Source: Eggerthellaceae bacterium
GTDB lineage: Bacteria > Actinomycetota > Coriobacteriia > Coriobacteriales > Eggerthellaceae
Direction of reading: 5' to 3'
Length of the DNA: 41,228 nt
Assembly (NCBI GenBank): GCA_030524475.1
Contig: JAUNGO010000017.1
Span: 1 to 41,228, forward strand
Shown one piece after another: positions 27,536-35,261 of the stretch. A program made the translations under genes and the position numbers. The notes under the pieces were generated by a model. It was not told the DNA's origin, did no database searches, and was given only the letters and a program-made list of their open reading frames with translations. Position 1 is the stretch's first letter; each line of letters opens with the position of its first letter.

Positions 27536-28846
27536 TTACTTCTTCCGATTAATCACCAAAAACAGCGCGAGCGCCGCAATCCCCACGCCTGCCATGCACA
27601 GGTAAAGGTTCGCGTATCCCACGTACGGCACGAGCAGCCCGAGCAGGAGCGGCCCGATGCCCACTCCCACGTCGAGGCACATATAAAACGTTGAGTTTGC
27701 CAAGCTCAGGCGCGTATCGTCGACGCGGCGCACCGCCACCGCCAGGCCGCTCGACTGCACGGTTCCCACGCCGTAGCCCAGAAGGAGCGCCGCTACGAGC
27801 ACCATCCAGTCGGCGGTGGAAAACGCCAGCACCACCATGCCCACGGCGAAAACGAGAAACGCCGGCACCATCACGAACGCGGCGCCGCGCCGGTCGAAGG
27901 CGCGTCCGGTGAAGGGACGTGTAACGAACATGCTGGCGGCGTACACGATGAAGAAGATGCTTGCGGCTCCCATGAGGTCGCGCTCGGTGGCGAACGGGGT
28001 GAGGAAGGTGAGCAGGCTCGAGTAGCCGAAGAACACCACGCCGCACACGATCGACACGGGAAGCGTGTTGCGCTCGATGAAGTTCGAGAACGAGAACGCC
28101 TTGCGCGGCGCGCTCGGCGCGGGCTGGCCGGTGCGCGCGGCGGCGGGGTTCTCAGACGCGGAAGCGTTGCTTGCGGCGGCGGGGCGCTCGGGTGCAGAAG
28201 CGTCGCCGGCGGCGCTTGTGGCGGCGTCGGCGCTCGGCGCCGCGGCTTTCTTGCTCGTCAGCGGCGCGGGCGGCACTTTAAGCGCGAGCGTGCACAAAAG
28301 CGAGAGCACCGATACGCTCGCAGCCGTTATAAACAGCAGGTGATAGCCGAACGTGTTCGACACGAAGATTCCCACGAACGGCCCGAGCGCCGCGCCGAGC
28401 GTGACCGAGAGCATGAAGTACCCCACGCCTTCGCCTTTGCGCGAGGCGGGAACGCCGCCGGTGACCACAGTTGAAATGGTGGTCGAGCAGCAGCCGTACG
28501 CCAGGCCGTGCAAAAAGCGCAGCCCCATGAGCAGCACCAACGGGAAGTCCGCCAGGTAAAGGCAGGTGAAGGCGATCTCGCACACGACGCCCGCGCCTAA
28601 GATGACCTTGCGGTTGAAACGGCTGATCAAAGGACCGCTCACGAAACGCGCGATCAGCGTGCCCACGATGAAGATGCTCGCGCAGAACGCCGCGAGCGAC
28701 GCGGGCGCGTTGTAGGCGGCCATCGCGTAGCTGGTCATGACCACCATGAGCATATAGTAGTTCACGAGCAGCGTGAAGTTCACCACCGTGCCGAGGATGA
28801 ACCCCGGCGTCCAGAGTTTTTCGGGTTGAGAAGCCTGCGAGATCAC
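27536..28846 (-). CDS. MFS transporter
   Basis: 436 residues with twelve predicted membrane helices in two halves. Loop 2-3 signature RFVSGPLISRFNRK and its second-half copy TRPFTGRAFDRRG are typical of MFS drug/metabolite efflux proteins. A long Ala/Ser/Pro central loop (about 195-255) is low complexity. It starts at GTG and overlaps the stop of the universal stress gene by 4 bases (GTGA), so translation is coupled. Substrate unknown. Confidence 0.88.
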   Translation of the reverse strand: MISQASQPEKLWTPGFILGTVVNFTLLVNYYMLMVVMTSYAMAAYNAPASLAAFCASIFIVGTLIARFVSGPLISRFNRKVILGAGVVCEIAFTCLYLADFPLVLLMGLRFLHGLAYGCCSTTISTVVTGGVPASRKGEGVGYFMLSVTLGAALGPFVGIFVSNTFGYHLLFITAASVSVLSLLCTLALKVPPAPLTSKKAAAPSADAATSAAGDASAPERPAAASNASASENPAAARTGQPAPSAPRKAFSFSNFIERNTLPVSIVCGVVFFGYSSLLTFLTPFATERDLMGAASIFFIVYAASMFVTRPFTGRAFDRRGAAFVMVPAFLVFAVGMVVLAFSTADWMVLVAALLLGYGVGTVQSSGLAVAVRRVDDTRLSLANSTFYMCLDVGVGIGPLLLGLLVPYVGYANLYLCMAGVGIAALALFLVINRKK

Positions 28847-29274
28847 CGTGCGCTCTCCTCCTTGGCGATGAGCACGGTGATGGGCGAGTCTTTCGTGACC
28901 GCGTAGCTGACGCTGCCCAGGTACCCCTTCACGCCGCCTTTGCCGCGGCTGCCCATGACGATGAGGTCGCAGTTCTCCTCGACGGCGCAGCGCACGATGA
29001 GGTCGGCGGGCGAAGTGCCCGTGAGCATTTTCACCGTCGCCTGGTTGGGGAGTGTTGCGGCGATGTCCTCAAGCTCGGCGCGGATGCTTTCCATGTCGTC
29101 GAACAGCACGGTGTCGATGCCCGCAGCCGCCGTGCCCGACGCGTAGAGCCGCGTCACGTACACGAGCAGCACCTCGATGCCCGCATCGTGCGTTGCAATG
29201 TCGCGCGCTACCTCAAGCGCTTTGTGGGATGGCGTTGAGCCGTCGTAGGCCACCAGCATTTTCGTGCACCACAT
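28843..29274 (-). CDS. Universal stress protein (UspA family)
   Basis: 143 residues, one Usp domain: MLVAYDGSTPSHKALEVA at the start and the ATP-binding G-x2-G-x9-G-S pattern in GSRGKGGVKGYLGSVSYAV near the end, so an ATP-binding type. AAAGAGG precedes ATG 29274; a nine-residue longer start at 29301 has no site. First gene of a two-gene unit with the MFS transporter. Confidence 0.92.
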   Translation of the reverse strand: MWCTKMLVAYDGSTPSHKALEVARDIATHDAGIEVLLVYVTRLYASGTAAAGIDTVLFDDMESIRAELEDIAATLPNQATVKMLTGTSPADLIVRCAVEENCDLIVMGSRGKGGVKGYLGSVSYAVTKDSPITVLIAKEESAR

Positions 29275-29443
29275 ATCAGCCTCTTTCGCGAAGGGGAACA
29301 TATTTCATATTCTATTGTAGTCCTGCGATGCAAGTGGTGCGGAGAAGGCGTGGGGGAGTGGGTGGGTTCGAATCCCCGCTTCGCGAGGTGCAAGAGCGAT
29401 CGAACGCAAAAATCTCTGCTAAGTGGTTTGTGCTTAATTGAAA

Positions 29444-29517
29444 TGGCTGGGGTACCAGGATTCGAACCTAGATAGCTGGCACCAAAAACCAGAGTCCTGC
29501 CGTTGGACGATACCCCA
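29444..29517 (-). tRNA. tRNA-Gln (UUG)
   Basis: 74 bases including encoded CCA. Acceptor TGGGGTA/TACCCCA, D-arm GTCC/GGAC, anticodon arm CTGGT-TTTTGGT-GCCAG giving anticodon UUG, T-loop TTCGAAT. Confidence 0.96.
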
Positions 29518-29553
29518 ATGCCACGTTGACGCGTATCAGCATGGCAAAAAAAA

Positions 29554-29629
29554 TGGTGGGCCGTGAGGGAATCGAACCCGCGACCTTGGGATTAAAAGTC
29601 CCCTGCTCTGCCAGCTGAGCTAACGGCCC
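29554..29629 (-). tRNA. tRNA-Lys (UUU)
   Basis: 76 bases including encoded CCA. Acceptor GGGCCGT/ACGGCCC, D-arm GCTCAGCTGGCAGAGC, anticodon loop CTTTTAA giving UUU, T-loop TTCGATT. It lies upstream of tRNA-Gln in the same transcript. Confidence 0.97.
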
Positions 29630-29649
29630 ACTTCGATACGCAGCGTCGA

Positions 29650-29678
29650 ATTGTACCGCTGAATGCGCGCGCGGTCAA
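29650..29678 (-). promoter_or_regulatory. Promoter of the tRNA-Lys/tRNA-Gln unit
   Basis: Minus-strand TTGACC (29678-29673), 17 bases, TACAAT (29655-29650), about 20 bases before the tRNA-Lys 5' end. Confidence 0.8.
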
Positions 29679-29804
29679 TGAGTGTTTCGCGCGGGAACGA
29701 CGAAAAAGCTCATCGCGGGGTAGTGGAGAAACGACTTCTGCGCGCGGCGGGCGGGCGCTTTGCGCTATGCTTTCACCCTGCAATATCGAGAGAAGGATGC
29801 GGGC

Positions 29805-30422
29805 ATGATCGATGCGCAATTTATAGACGACCTCGCCAGCGCCGCGCCTACGCCCGGAGGCGGCGGAGCGAGCGCGTGCTGCGGCGCGCTGGCGGCGGCG
29901 CTCGCCTCGATGGTGGGCAACCTCACGGTGGGGAAGGCGCGCTACGCTGACGTGGAAGGTGAGGTGCGCGCGTCGCTTGAGCGCCTGGACGCGCTGCGCG
30001 CGCAGCTGACGGCGCTCGTCGACAAGGACGCGCGCGCGTTCGAGCCGCTGGCGGCGGCGTACCGCATGCCGCGCACGACGCCCGAAGAGGTTGACGCCAA
30101 AGACGCCGCCCTGCAAGCGGCGCTGGTGAGCGCGTGCGAGGTGCCGCTTTCCATCATGCGCGCGTGCGCCGAGGTTGTGCGCGAGTGCGACTTCATGGCG
30201 CGCAACGGCAGCCGCATGGCGGTGTCGGACGCGGGCGCCGGCGCGGCGTTGGCGAAGGCAGCGCTTCAGGCGGCCAGCCTCAACGTGTATATAAATGTAG
30301 GGTCGATGGCCGATGCCGCGCAGGCGGAGGCGTATCGCGCGCAGGCCGACGAGTTGATGCGCACGGCTTGCGCTCAGGCCGACGACGTGCTCTCGTACGT
30401 AATGGGAGAAATCGGCGCGTAG
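29805..30422 (+). CDS. fchA: Methenyltetrahydrofolate cyclohydrolase (FTCD-C/FchA family)
   Basis: 205 residues, the all-helical cyclodeaminase fold: PTPGGGGASACCGALAAAL near residue 16, VGNLTVGKARY, and NVYINVGSMAD near 163. Stand-alone members hydrolyse 5,10-methenyl-THF to 10-formyl-THF, or act as formimino-THF cyclodeaminase. ATG 29805 has GAAGGA 7 bases upstream; an in-frame start 15 codons earlier lacks one. folD follows 175 bases later, whose product seems to lack cyclohydrolase activity, so the cyclohydrolase role is favoured here. Confidence 0.88.
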   Translation: MIDAQFIDDLASAAPTPGGGGASACCGALAAALASMVGNLTVGKARYADVEGEVRASLERLDALRAQLTALVDKDARAFEPLAAAYRMPRTTPEEVDAKDAALQAALVSACEVPLSIMRACAEVVRECDFMARNGSRMAVSDAGAGAALAKAALQAASLNVYINVGSMADAAQAEAYRAQADELMRTACAQADDVLSYVMGEIGA

Positions 30423-30597
30423 CGACGTGCGGCGGCGGGGCTCGGCGTTGGTGCGGCGCGAAGGTGCGCGGCGCGGCAATACGATCACGGTGCGCGACGG
30501 CGACGAATGCCGTAGCATGACGGCGACGAGCGTCGCAGCATTGCGGGGCAGCCGTCGTCGCGTCGCGGGTAGGCGCAGACACGCGAAAGGGAATGTC

Positions 30598-31461
30598 ATG
30601 GCGAAACTGTTGACGGGCAAAGAAGTGGTCGCGGCGATGCGCGACGACGTGGCAGCGCGCGTGGAGGCGTTGCGTGCGCACGGCGTGGTGCCCACACTGG
30701 CGTGTGTGCGCGTGGGCGAGCGCCCCGACGACTTGTCGTACGAGCGCTCGGCCACTAAGCGCGCGGAGGAACTCGGCATCGCGGTGCGCTCGTTCGCGCT
30801 GCCCGCCGACGCGCCCGAAAGCGAGCTGGCAGACGTCATTCGCTCGGTGAACGAGGACGCGTCCATTCACGGTTGCCTCATGTTTCGGCCCCTTCCGCCG
30901 CACATCGACGAAACGCGCATCTGCGACATGCTTGCGCCCGAGAAGGACATCGACGGCATCTCGCGCGCGTCTTTGGCCGGCGTGTTCACGGGCTCGGGGC
31001 ACGGTTTTCCGCCCGCGACGGCGCAGGCGTGCCTGGAAATGCTCGACCACTACGGCATCTCCGTGGAGGGCAAGCACGTGGTGGTGGTGGGGCGCAGCCT
31101 GGTCATCGGGCGCCCAGTGGCCATGATGCTGCTCGCGCGCAACGCCAGCGTGACCATCTGCCACTCGCGCACGGAGGACTTGCCCGAGCTCATGCGGCTG
31201 GCCGACGTCGTGGTGTGCGCCACGGGCCGCGCGCGGGCGTTCGGCGCGTCGTGCTTCCGCGCGGGTCAGGTGGTGCTCGACGTGGGCATCAACTTCGATA
31301 AGGCGGGGAAGCTGTGCGGCGACGTCGACTTCGACGCCGCGTGCGCCGCGCTCGGCGAGGCGGGCGCCGTCACGCCTGTGCCGCGCGGCTTGGGTAGTGT
31401 GACCACGAGCGTCACGATGGCGCACGTGGTGCGCGCGGCCGAGGAACGCGCCGCGAACTAA
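30598..31461 (+). CDS. folD: Methylenetetrahydrofolate dehydrogenase, FolD family, cyclohydrolase lysine missing
   Basis: 287 residues, full FolD length. Seen: KDIDGIS, FPPATAQACLEML, the dinucleotide loop VVVVGRSLVIGRPVAMMLL, and TPVPRGLGSVTTSVTMAHVV. In bifunctional FolD the cyclohydrolase pair is Tyr and Lys four residues later. Here Tyr48 is present but position 52 is Ala (YERSATK), so the enzyme is probably only a dehydrogenase. AAAGGG stands 7 bases before ATG 30598. The 175-base gap after fchA is GC-rich with no clear promoter. Confidence 0.9.
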   Translation: MAKLLTGKEVVAAMRDDVAARVEALRAHGVVPTLACVRVGERPDDLSYERSATKRAEELGIAVRSFALPADAPESELADVIRSVNEDASIHGCLMFRPLPPHIDETRICDMLAPEKDIDGISRASLAGVFTGSGHGFPPATAQACLEMLDHYGISVEGKHVVVVGRSLVIGRPVAMMLLARNASVTICHSRTEDLPELMRLADVVVCATGRARAFGASCFRAGQVVLDVGINFDKAGKLCGDVDFDAACAALGEAGAVTPVPRGLGSVTTSVTMAHVVRAAEERAAN

Positions 31462-31605
31462 CGGCGCACGCGGGGCGCGACCCTGTTGGGCGGCGCCCAG
31501 CGTCGAGGCGCGTTGGGCGCGCGGCATCCGCGCCTCCTTCTGCGGGTTTGCTGTGCTTCCGCGGCTTTGCGTGCGCGCTTTCGCCGCATGGCGTATCATG
31601 GGCGC

Positions 31606-32217
31606 ATGGCTAACGGGCTCACATATATGCGCAAGACGTCCTCGACCGAGGCGACCAAACAGCTGGCGGCAACGCTGGCCCCTTATCTGCACGCGGGCGA
31701 CGTCGTGGTGCTTTCGGGCGACCTCGGCGCGGGAAAAACCCAGTTCGTGCAGGGGGTTGCGGCGGCGCTCGGCGTGACGGCGCCCGTGACCAGTCCCACG
31801 TTCAACATCATGCTCACCTACGAGCAGGCGCGCATTCCGCTGCATCACCTCGACCTGTATCGCCTCGACGACGCGCGCGAGCTCGAGGACATCGACTACT
31901 ACGCGCTCATCGACGGCGACTCCGACGGCGTGGCGTTCGTGGAATGGGCGGAGAAGTTCCCCGAGGACTTGCCCTGCGACTACCTCGAGATCGTCATCAC
32001 CGTTGACGACGCAGGTCAGCGCACGGTTTTTGCGCATTCGTGCGGCTCGCGTTCGCGGCAGCTTCTGTTCGTGTGGGCGAACGACTCGAAGGCGCGCTTG
32101 ACCAAGACGGCGAGCGGGTCGCTTGCGGGCGGTGCTGCGAACGGCTTTGCGGCGAGTGCCTCAACGAACGCTGCATCAAGTTCCTCATCAGGCGTTTCAG
32201 GAAGTTACAACCTATGA
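31606..32217 (+). CDS. tsaE: tRNA t6A modification ATPase TsaE
   Basis: About 203 residues. P-loop [44 protein letters not shown] and VEWAEKFP are TsaE signatures. It binds TsaB-TsaD and uses ATP to reset the complex. The last 60 residues ([14 protein letters not shown] onward) are a Ser/Ala/Gly tail beyond the normal domain. Start uncertain: ATG 31606 or ATG 31627, neither with a strong site. The stop overlaps the start of the fusion gene by 4 bases (ATGA), so the two are translationally coupled. Confidence 0.9.
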   Translation: MANGLTYMRKTSSTEATKQLAATLAPYLHAGDVVVLSGDLGAGKTQFVQGVAAALGVTAPVTSPTFNIMLTYEQARIPLHHLDLYRLDDARELEDIDYYALIDGDSDGVAFVEWAEKFPEDLPCDYLEIVITVDDAGQRTVFAHSCGSRSRQLLFVWANDSKARLTKTASGSLAGGAANGFAASASTNAASSSSSGVSGSYNL

Positions 32218-35072
32218 CACAACCTCAATACGCGTTGGCGTTCGACACCGCCAACGAGACGATCGCCATCGGCGTGGGGCTGCTCGACGCCGATACCTGC
32301 ACGGTGCGCCTAGTGGCGTCTGCGGAGGCGGCGGCGCGCCGCGCGTCGAACACCCAGCTGCTGCCGCGCATCGACGCGCTGCTTGCCGAGGCGGGCGTGG
32401 CGCGCGGCGACATCGCGTGCGTGTGCGTGGGGCGCGGTCCCGGGTCGTTCACGGGCGTACGCATCGCGATGGCCACGGCGAAGGGCGTCGCGAGCGCGCT
32501 TGAGGTGGGGCTTGTGGGCGTCTCGACGCTCGACGCGGTGGCGTGGGGCTGCTGGGCGCGCGGCGTGCGCGGCCGCGTGCTGGTGGCGGCCGACGCCATG
32601 CGCAAGGAGGTGTACCCGGTCGAGTTTTCGCTTGACGAAGCGGGCGTTGAGCGGCTGGGGAACGACCGCGTAGTGAAGGCGGCGGAAGCTGCGGAAGAGT
32701 TCGCGGAATTTGGGTCGTCCGCCGAGGAATCGGGCGGGGCGTTCAGTCGCTCAGAGTTGTCCGCTGGGGAATCGGGGGCATGCTCAGTCGCTCAGACAGG
32801 CTTCGCTTCGCTGCAGAACTCGCTTGGTGAGCATACCCCCGATTCCCCAGCTGCCGCACGGGATTTCGATGCGTTCAATGCGCGTGGAACTCGCTTTGTG
32901 AACACCCCGCCCGATTCCTCGGCTGCTGGTGAAGGCTTCGTGGCAAACTCTTCCGCAGCTTCCTCTGGGGAGAAGAAAGGCTGCTCGCGGGTTGTTGCTG
33001 GTCGTGGCGTTGTTGGCGACGCGCTTCGGAAGTATGCCGACTTGTTTGCTGCTTGCGGGACTATCTTGCCTGAGGATTTGTGGACGCCGACGGGGGAGGG
33101 GTTGTTGCTGGCCTTGCAGGCGGCTTGGCGCTCCGGCGCTGCTGACCCCTTCGACGCCGCGCGACACAACCCGGCGTTCGCTTTGCCGGTGTACACGCGC
33201 CTGTCGGACGCGGAAGAGGCCGAGCGCGTGCGCGCGTCGAAGGTCGACCCGACGCTTGCGGGCGCGCGCGGCAGCAAGCACGTAACCATGAACGACACGG
33301 CGGTGGCGAACGCGCGGGCGAACAGCGCGGGCGTGGCGTACAAGCCGCTCGACCGCGCGCACGCGGCGCACGTGGCGGCGCTTGAGGCGCAGGTCATGGG
33401 CTCGGACGCATGGAACGAGGCGCTGGTGGCCGACGAGCTCGGCCGCGCCGACCGCGTGTGGTGGGCAGCTTATGCCGCCGACCCTTCCGCGCCTTTGCCC
33501 GCCGACGCTCCGCTGGTGGGATACGCCGGCGGTTGGGTGGTCGACGGCGACGTGCAGATTCTCAAAGTGGGTGTTGCGCCCGATGCGCGCCGTCGCGGCA
33601 TCGCGGCCGAGCTTGTTGCACGCGTGGCCGCCGACGCGCGCAACCTCGGCGCGCGCACGAGTTCGCTTGAGGTGCGCGCGGGCAACACGGGCGCGCAGGC
33701 GTTTTACGAGACGCTGGGCTATGCGAGCCTGGGAAAGCGCCCGCGCTACTATTCCGACGGCGAGGACGCCCTCATCATGAAGGCTGGTGTGCTGCCGACG
33801 GCGGCGCGCGCGGGTGCGCATGGCGTGGCGGGGATGTCCATCGTTAATTATGCGGAAGCGGGTTCGTCCGCCGCGGAGCTGGGCGAGCCGTTCAGTCGCT
33901 CAGACAGTCCTGGCTCGCGCGAAAGCGCCGCTGGCGCTTTCGGCTCGTGCGGAACTCGCTTTGTGAACGACCCGCCCAGCCCCGCGGCTACCGAAGAATC
34001 GGGTTCGTCTGCAGCCGTTTTCCCCGCTTATCCCCTTATTTTGGCTATCGAGTCTTCCTGCGACGAGACGGCGGCGGCTGTTGTAGACGGCTCGGGCGCC
34101 TTGCTTTCCGACGTGGTTGCCTCGCAGATCGACTTTCATGCGCGTTTCGGCGGCGTGGTTCCTGAGATTGCCAGCCGCAAGCACATCGAGGCCATTTGCG
34201 GCGTGTGCGACGAGTGCCTTGACGTGGCGGCCGCCCAGATGGGGCTTGCGCCGGGTGGATTGCGTTGGCGCGACCTGAGCGCGGTGGCGGTCACCTACGC
34301 GCCGGGGCTCGTGGGCGCGCTTGTGGTGGGCGTGGCGTTCGCGAAGGGCGCGGCGTGGGCGCTCGACGTGCCGTTCATCGGTGTGCATCACCTTGAGGGA
34401 CACCTCTACGCCAACAAGATTGGTGCGCCCGACTTCGCGCCGCCGGCGGTGGTGTCGCTCGTGTCGGGCGGCAACACGCTGCTCGTGCACATGAAGGACT
34501 GGGGCAACTACACCACGCTCGGCGCGACCATCGACGACGCGGTGGGCGAGGCGTTCGACAAGGTGGCGAAGGCGCTGGGGCTGGGATATCCCGGCGGCCC
34601 CGTCATCTCGAAGTCCGCGGCGCAGGGCAACGCGCAAGCCATCGCGTTTCCGCGCGCCATGATGCACTCGGGCGATTTGCGTTTCTCGCTTTCGGGCCTG
34701 AAAACGGCGGTGGTCACCTACGTCAACGGCGAGCGCGCGGCGGGGCGCGAGCTGAGCGTGCCCGACGTTTGCGCGAGCTTCCAGCAGGCGGTGGTCGACG
34801 TGCAGGTGGCGAAGGCGAAGCGCGCGCTGGAGGAAACGGGCGCGCGCACGTTCTGCCTCGGCGGCGGCGTGGCGGCGAACCCCGTGCTGCGCGCGGCTTA
34901 CGAAGATTTGTGCGCGAAGATGCGCGTGCGCCTCGTGATGCCGCCTTTGCACTCGTGTGGCGACAACGCCGGCATGATCGCGCTCGTGGCGCTCGACCGC
35001 TATCGACAGGGGAAATTCTTCGGGCTCGACGCCGACGCGCTGGCTCACGCCGACCTCGACGAGGCTTATTAG
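32214..35072 (+). CDS. TsaB-RimI-TsaD triple fusion protein
   Basis: 952 residues. TsaB occupies about 1-340 (FDTANETIAIGVG, GRGPGSFTGVRIAMATAKG; its C-terminus TPTGEGLLLALQAAW follows an insertion at about 160-260). A GNAT domain of RimI type spans about 376-523 with acetyl-CoA loop VGVAPDARRRGIAAELV at 452-468. TsaD fills about 606-952: ILAIESSCDETAAAV, metal ligands His726 and His730 in HHLEGHLYANK, and VSGGNTLL. TsaB-TsaD transfers threonylcarbamoyl to A37 of ANN-decoding tRNAs; RimI acetylates ribosomal protein S18. The fusion ensures equal amounts. Two linkers carry palindromic insertions read in frame. ATG 32214 overlaps the tsaE stop. Confidence 0.95.
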   Translation: MTQPQYALAFDTANETIAIGVGLLDADTCTVRLVASAEAAARRASNTQLLPRIDALLAEAGVARGDIACVCVGRGPGSFTGVRIAMATAKGVASALEVGLVGVSTLDAVAWGCWARGVRGRVLVAADAMRKEVYPVEFSLDEAGVERLGNDRVVKAAEAAEEFAEFGSSAEESGGAFSRSELSAGESGACSVAQTGFASLQNSLGEHTPDSPAAARDFDAFNARGTRFVNTPPDSSAAGEGFVANSSAASSGEKKGCSRVVAGRGVVGDALRKYADLFAACGTILPEDLWTPTGEGLLLALQAAWRSGAADPFDAARHNPAFALPVYTRLSDAEEAERVRASKVDPTLAGARGSKHVTMNDTAVANARANSAGVAYKPLDRAHAAHVAALEAQVMGSDAWNEALVADELGRADRVWWAAYAADPSAPLPADAPLVGYAGGWVVDGDVQILKVGVAPDARRRGIAAELVARVAADARNLGARTSSLEVRAGNTGAQAFYETLGYASLGKRPRYYSDGEDALIMKAGVLPTAARAGAHGVAGMSIVNYAEAGSSAAELGEPFSRSDSPGSRESAAGAFGSCGTRFVNDPPSPAATEESGSSAAVFPAYPLILAIESSCDETAAAVVDGSGALLSDVVASQIDFHARFGGVVPEIASRKHIEAICGVCDECLDVAAAQMGLAPGGLRWRDLSAVAVTYAPGLVGALVVGVAFAKGAAWALDVPFIGVHHLEGHLYANKIGAPDFAPPAVVSLVSGGNTLLVHMKDWGNYTTLGATIDDAVGEAFDKVAKALGLGYPGGPVISKSAAQGNAQAIAFPRAMMHSGDLRFSLSGLKTAVVTYVNGERAAGRELSVPDVCASFQQAVVDVQVAKAKRALEETGARTFCLGGGVAANPVLRAAYEDLCAKMRVRLVMPPLHSCGDNAGMIALVALDRYRQGKFFGLDADALAHADLDEAY
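32721..32923. repeat. Palindromic element A inside the TsaB segment
   Basis: Arms GCCGAGGAATCGGGCGGGG...TTCAGTCGCTCAG and its near-complement AACTCGCTTTGTGAA...CCCCGCCCGATTCCTCGGC. It is read in frame as a Ser/Glu/Gly-rich linker and contains element B in its loop. Confidence 0.8.
32763..32851. repeat. Palindromic element B nested inside element A
   Basis: Arms GCTGGGGAATCGGGGGCA and TACCCCCGATTCCCCAGC flank TGCTCAGTCGCTCAGACAGG and GAACTCGCTTGGTGAGCA. Same core words as A and C. Confidence 0.8.
33871..33987. repeat. Palindromic element C between RimI and TsaD segments
   Basis: Arms CCGCGGAGCTGGGCGAGCCG (33871 on) and its near-complement ending 33987, with TTCAGTCGCTCAGACAG and GGAACTCGCTTTGTGAA next to them and an inner CGAAAGCGCC/GGCGCTTTCG hairpin. 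Read in frame. Confidence 0.8.
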
Positions 35073-35104
35073 GTTCCGCCTGCCCTGATGGGACAGGCGG
35101 AACC
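35072..35104 (+). terminator. Hairpin directly after the fusion gene
   Basis: GGTTCCGCCTGCCC pairs with GGGACAGGCGGAACC (one bulge, 4-base loop), starting at the stop codon. No T tract. Confidence 0.5.
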
Positions 35105-35116
35105 CGCCGACGCTGC

Positions 35117-35217
35117 GAAGCCCTGGGGCGCTTCGCCTAGCCCCTTGTGCGCTTGCCTTCGCGTACCAAAGTACGCTCAGCCGCGCGGCGGGGCTATTCG
35201 AAGCACCCCAGGGCTTC
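35117..35217. repeat. Large inverted repeat between convergent tsa fusion and mtnN
   Basis: 28-base arms beginning GAAGCCCTGGGG and ending CCCCAGGGCTTC match at 25 of 28. The interior holds a smaller GCGTAC-CAAA-GTACGC hairpin. Confidence 0.8.
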
Positions 35218-35261
35218 TCGCTGACGTTACGAACGATCCCGATTGTCTTTCGTCTTGCAGT

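Noticed and set aside
29285-29395. A complete third tRNA around the T-arm-like sequence
   Set aside because: TTCGCGAAGGGG and CCCCGCTTCGCGA can pair, but no D-arm or anticodon arm exists between them.
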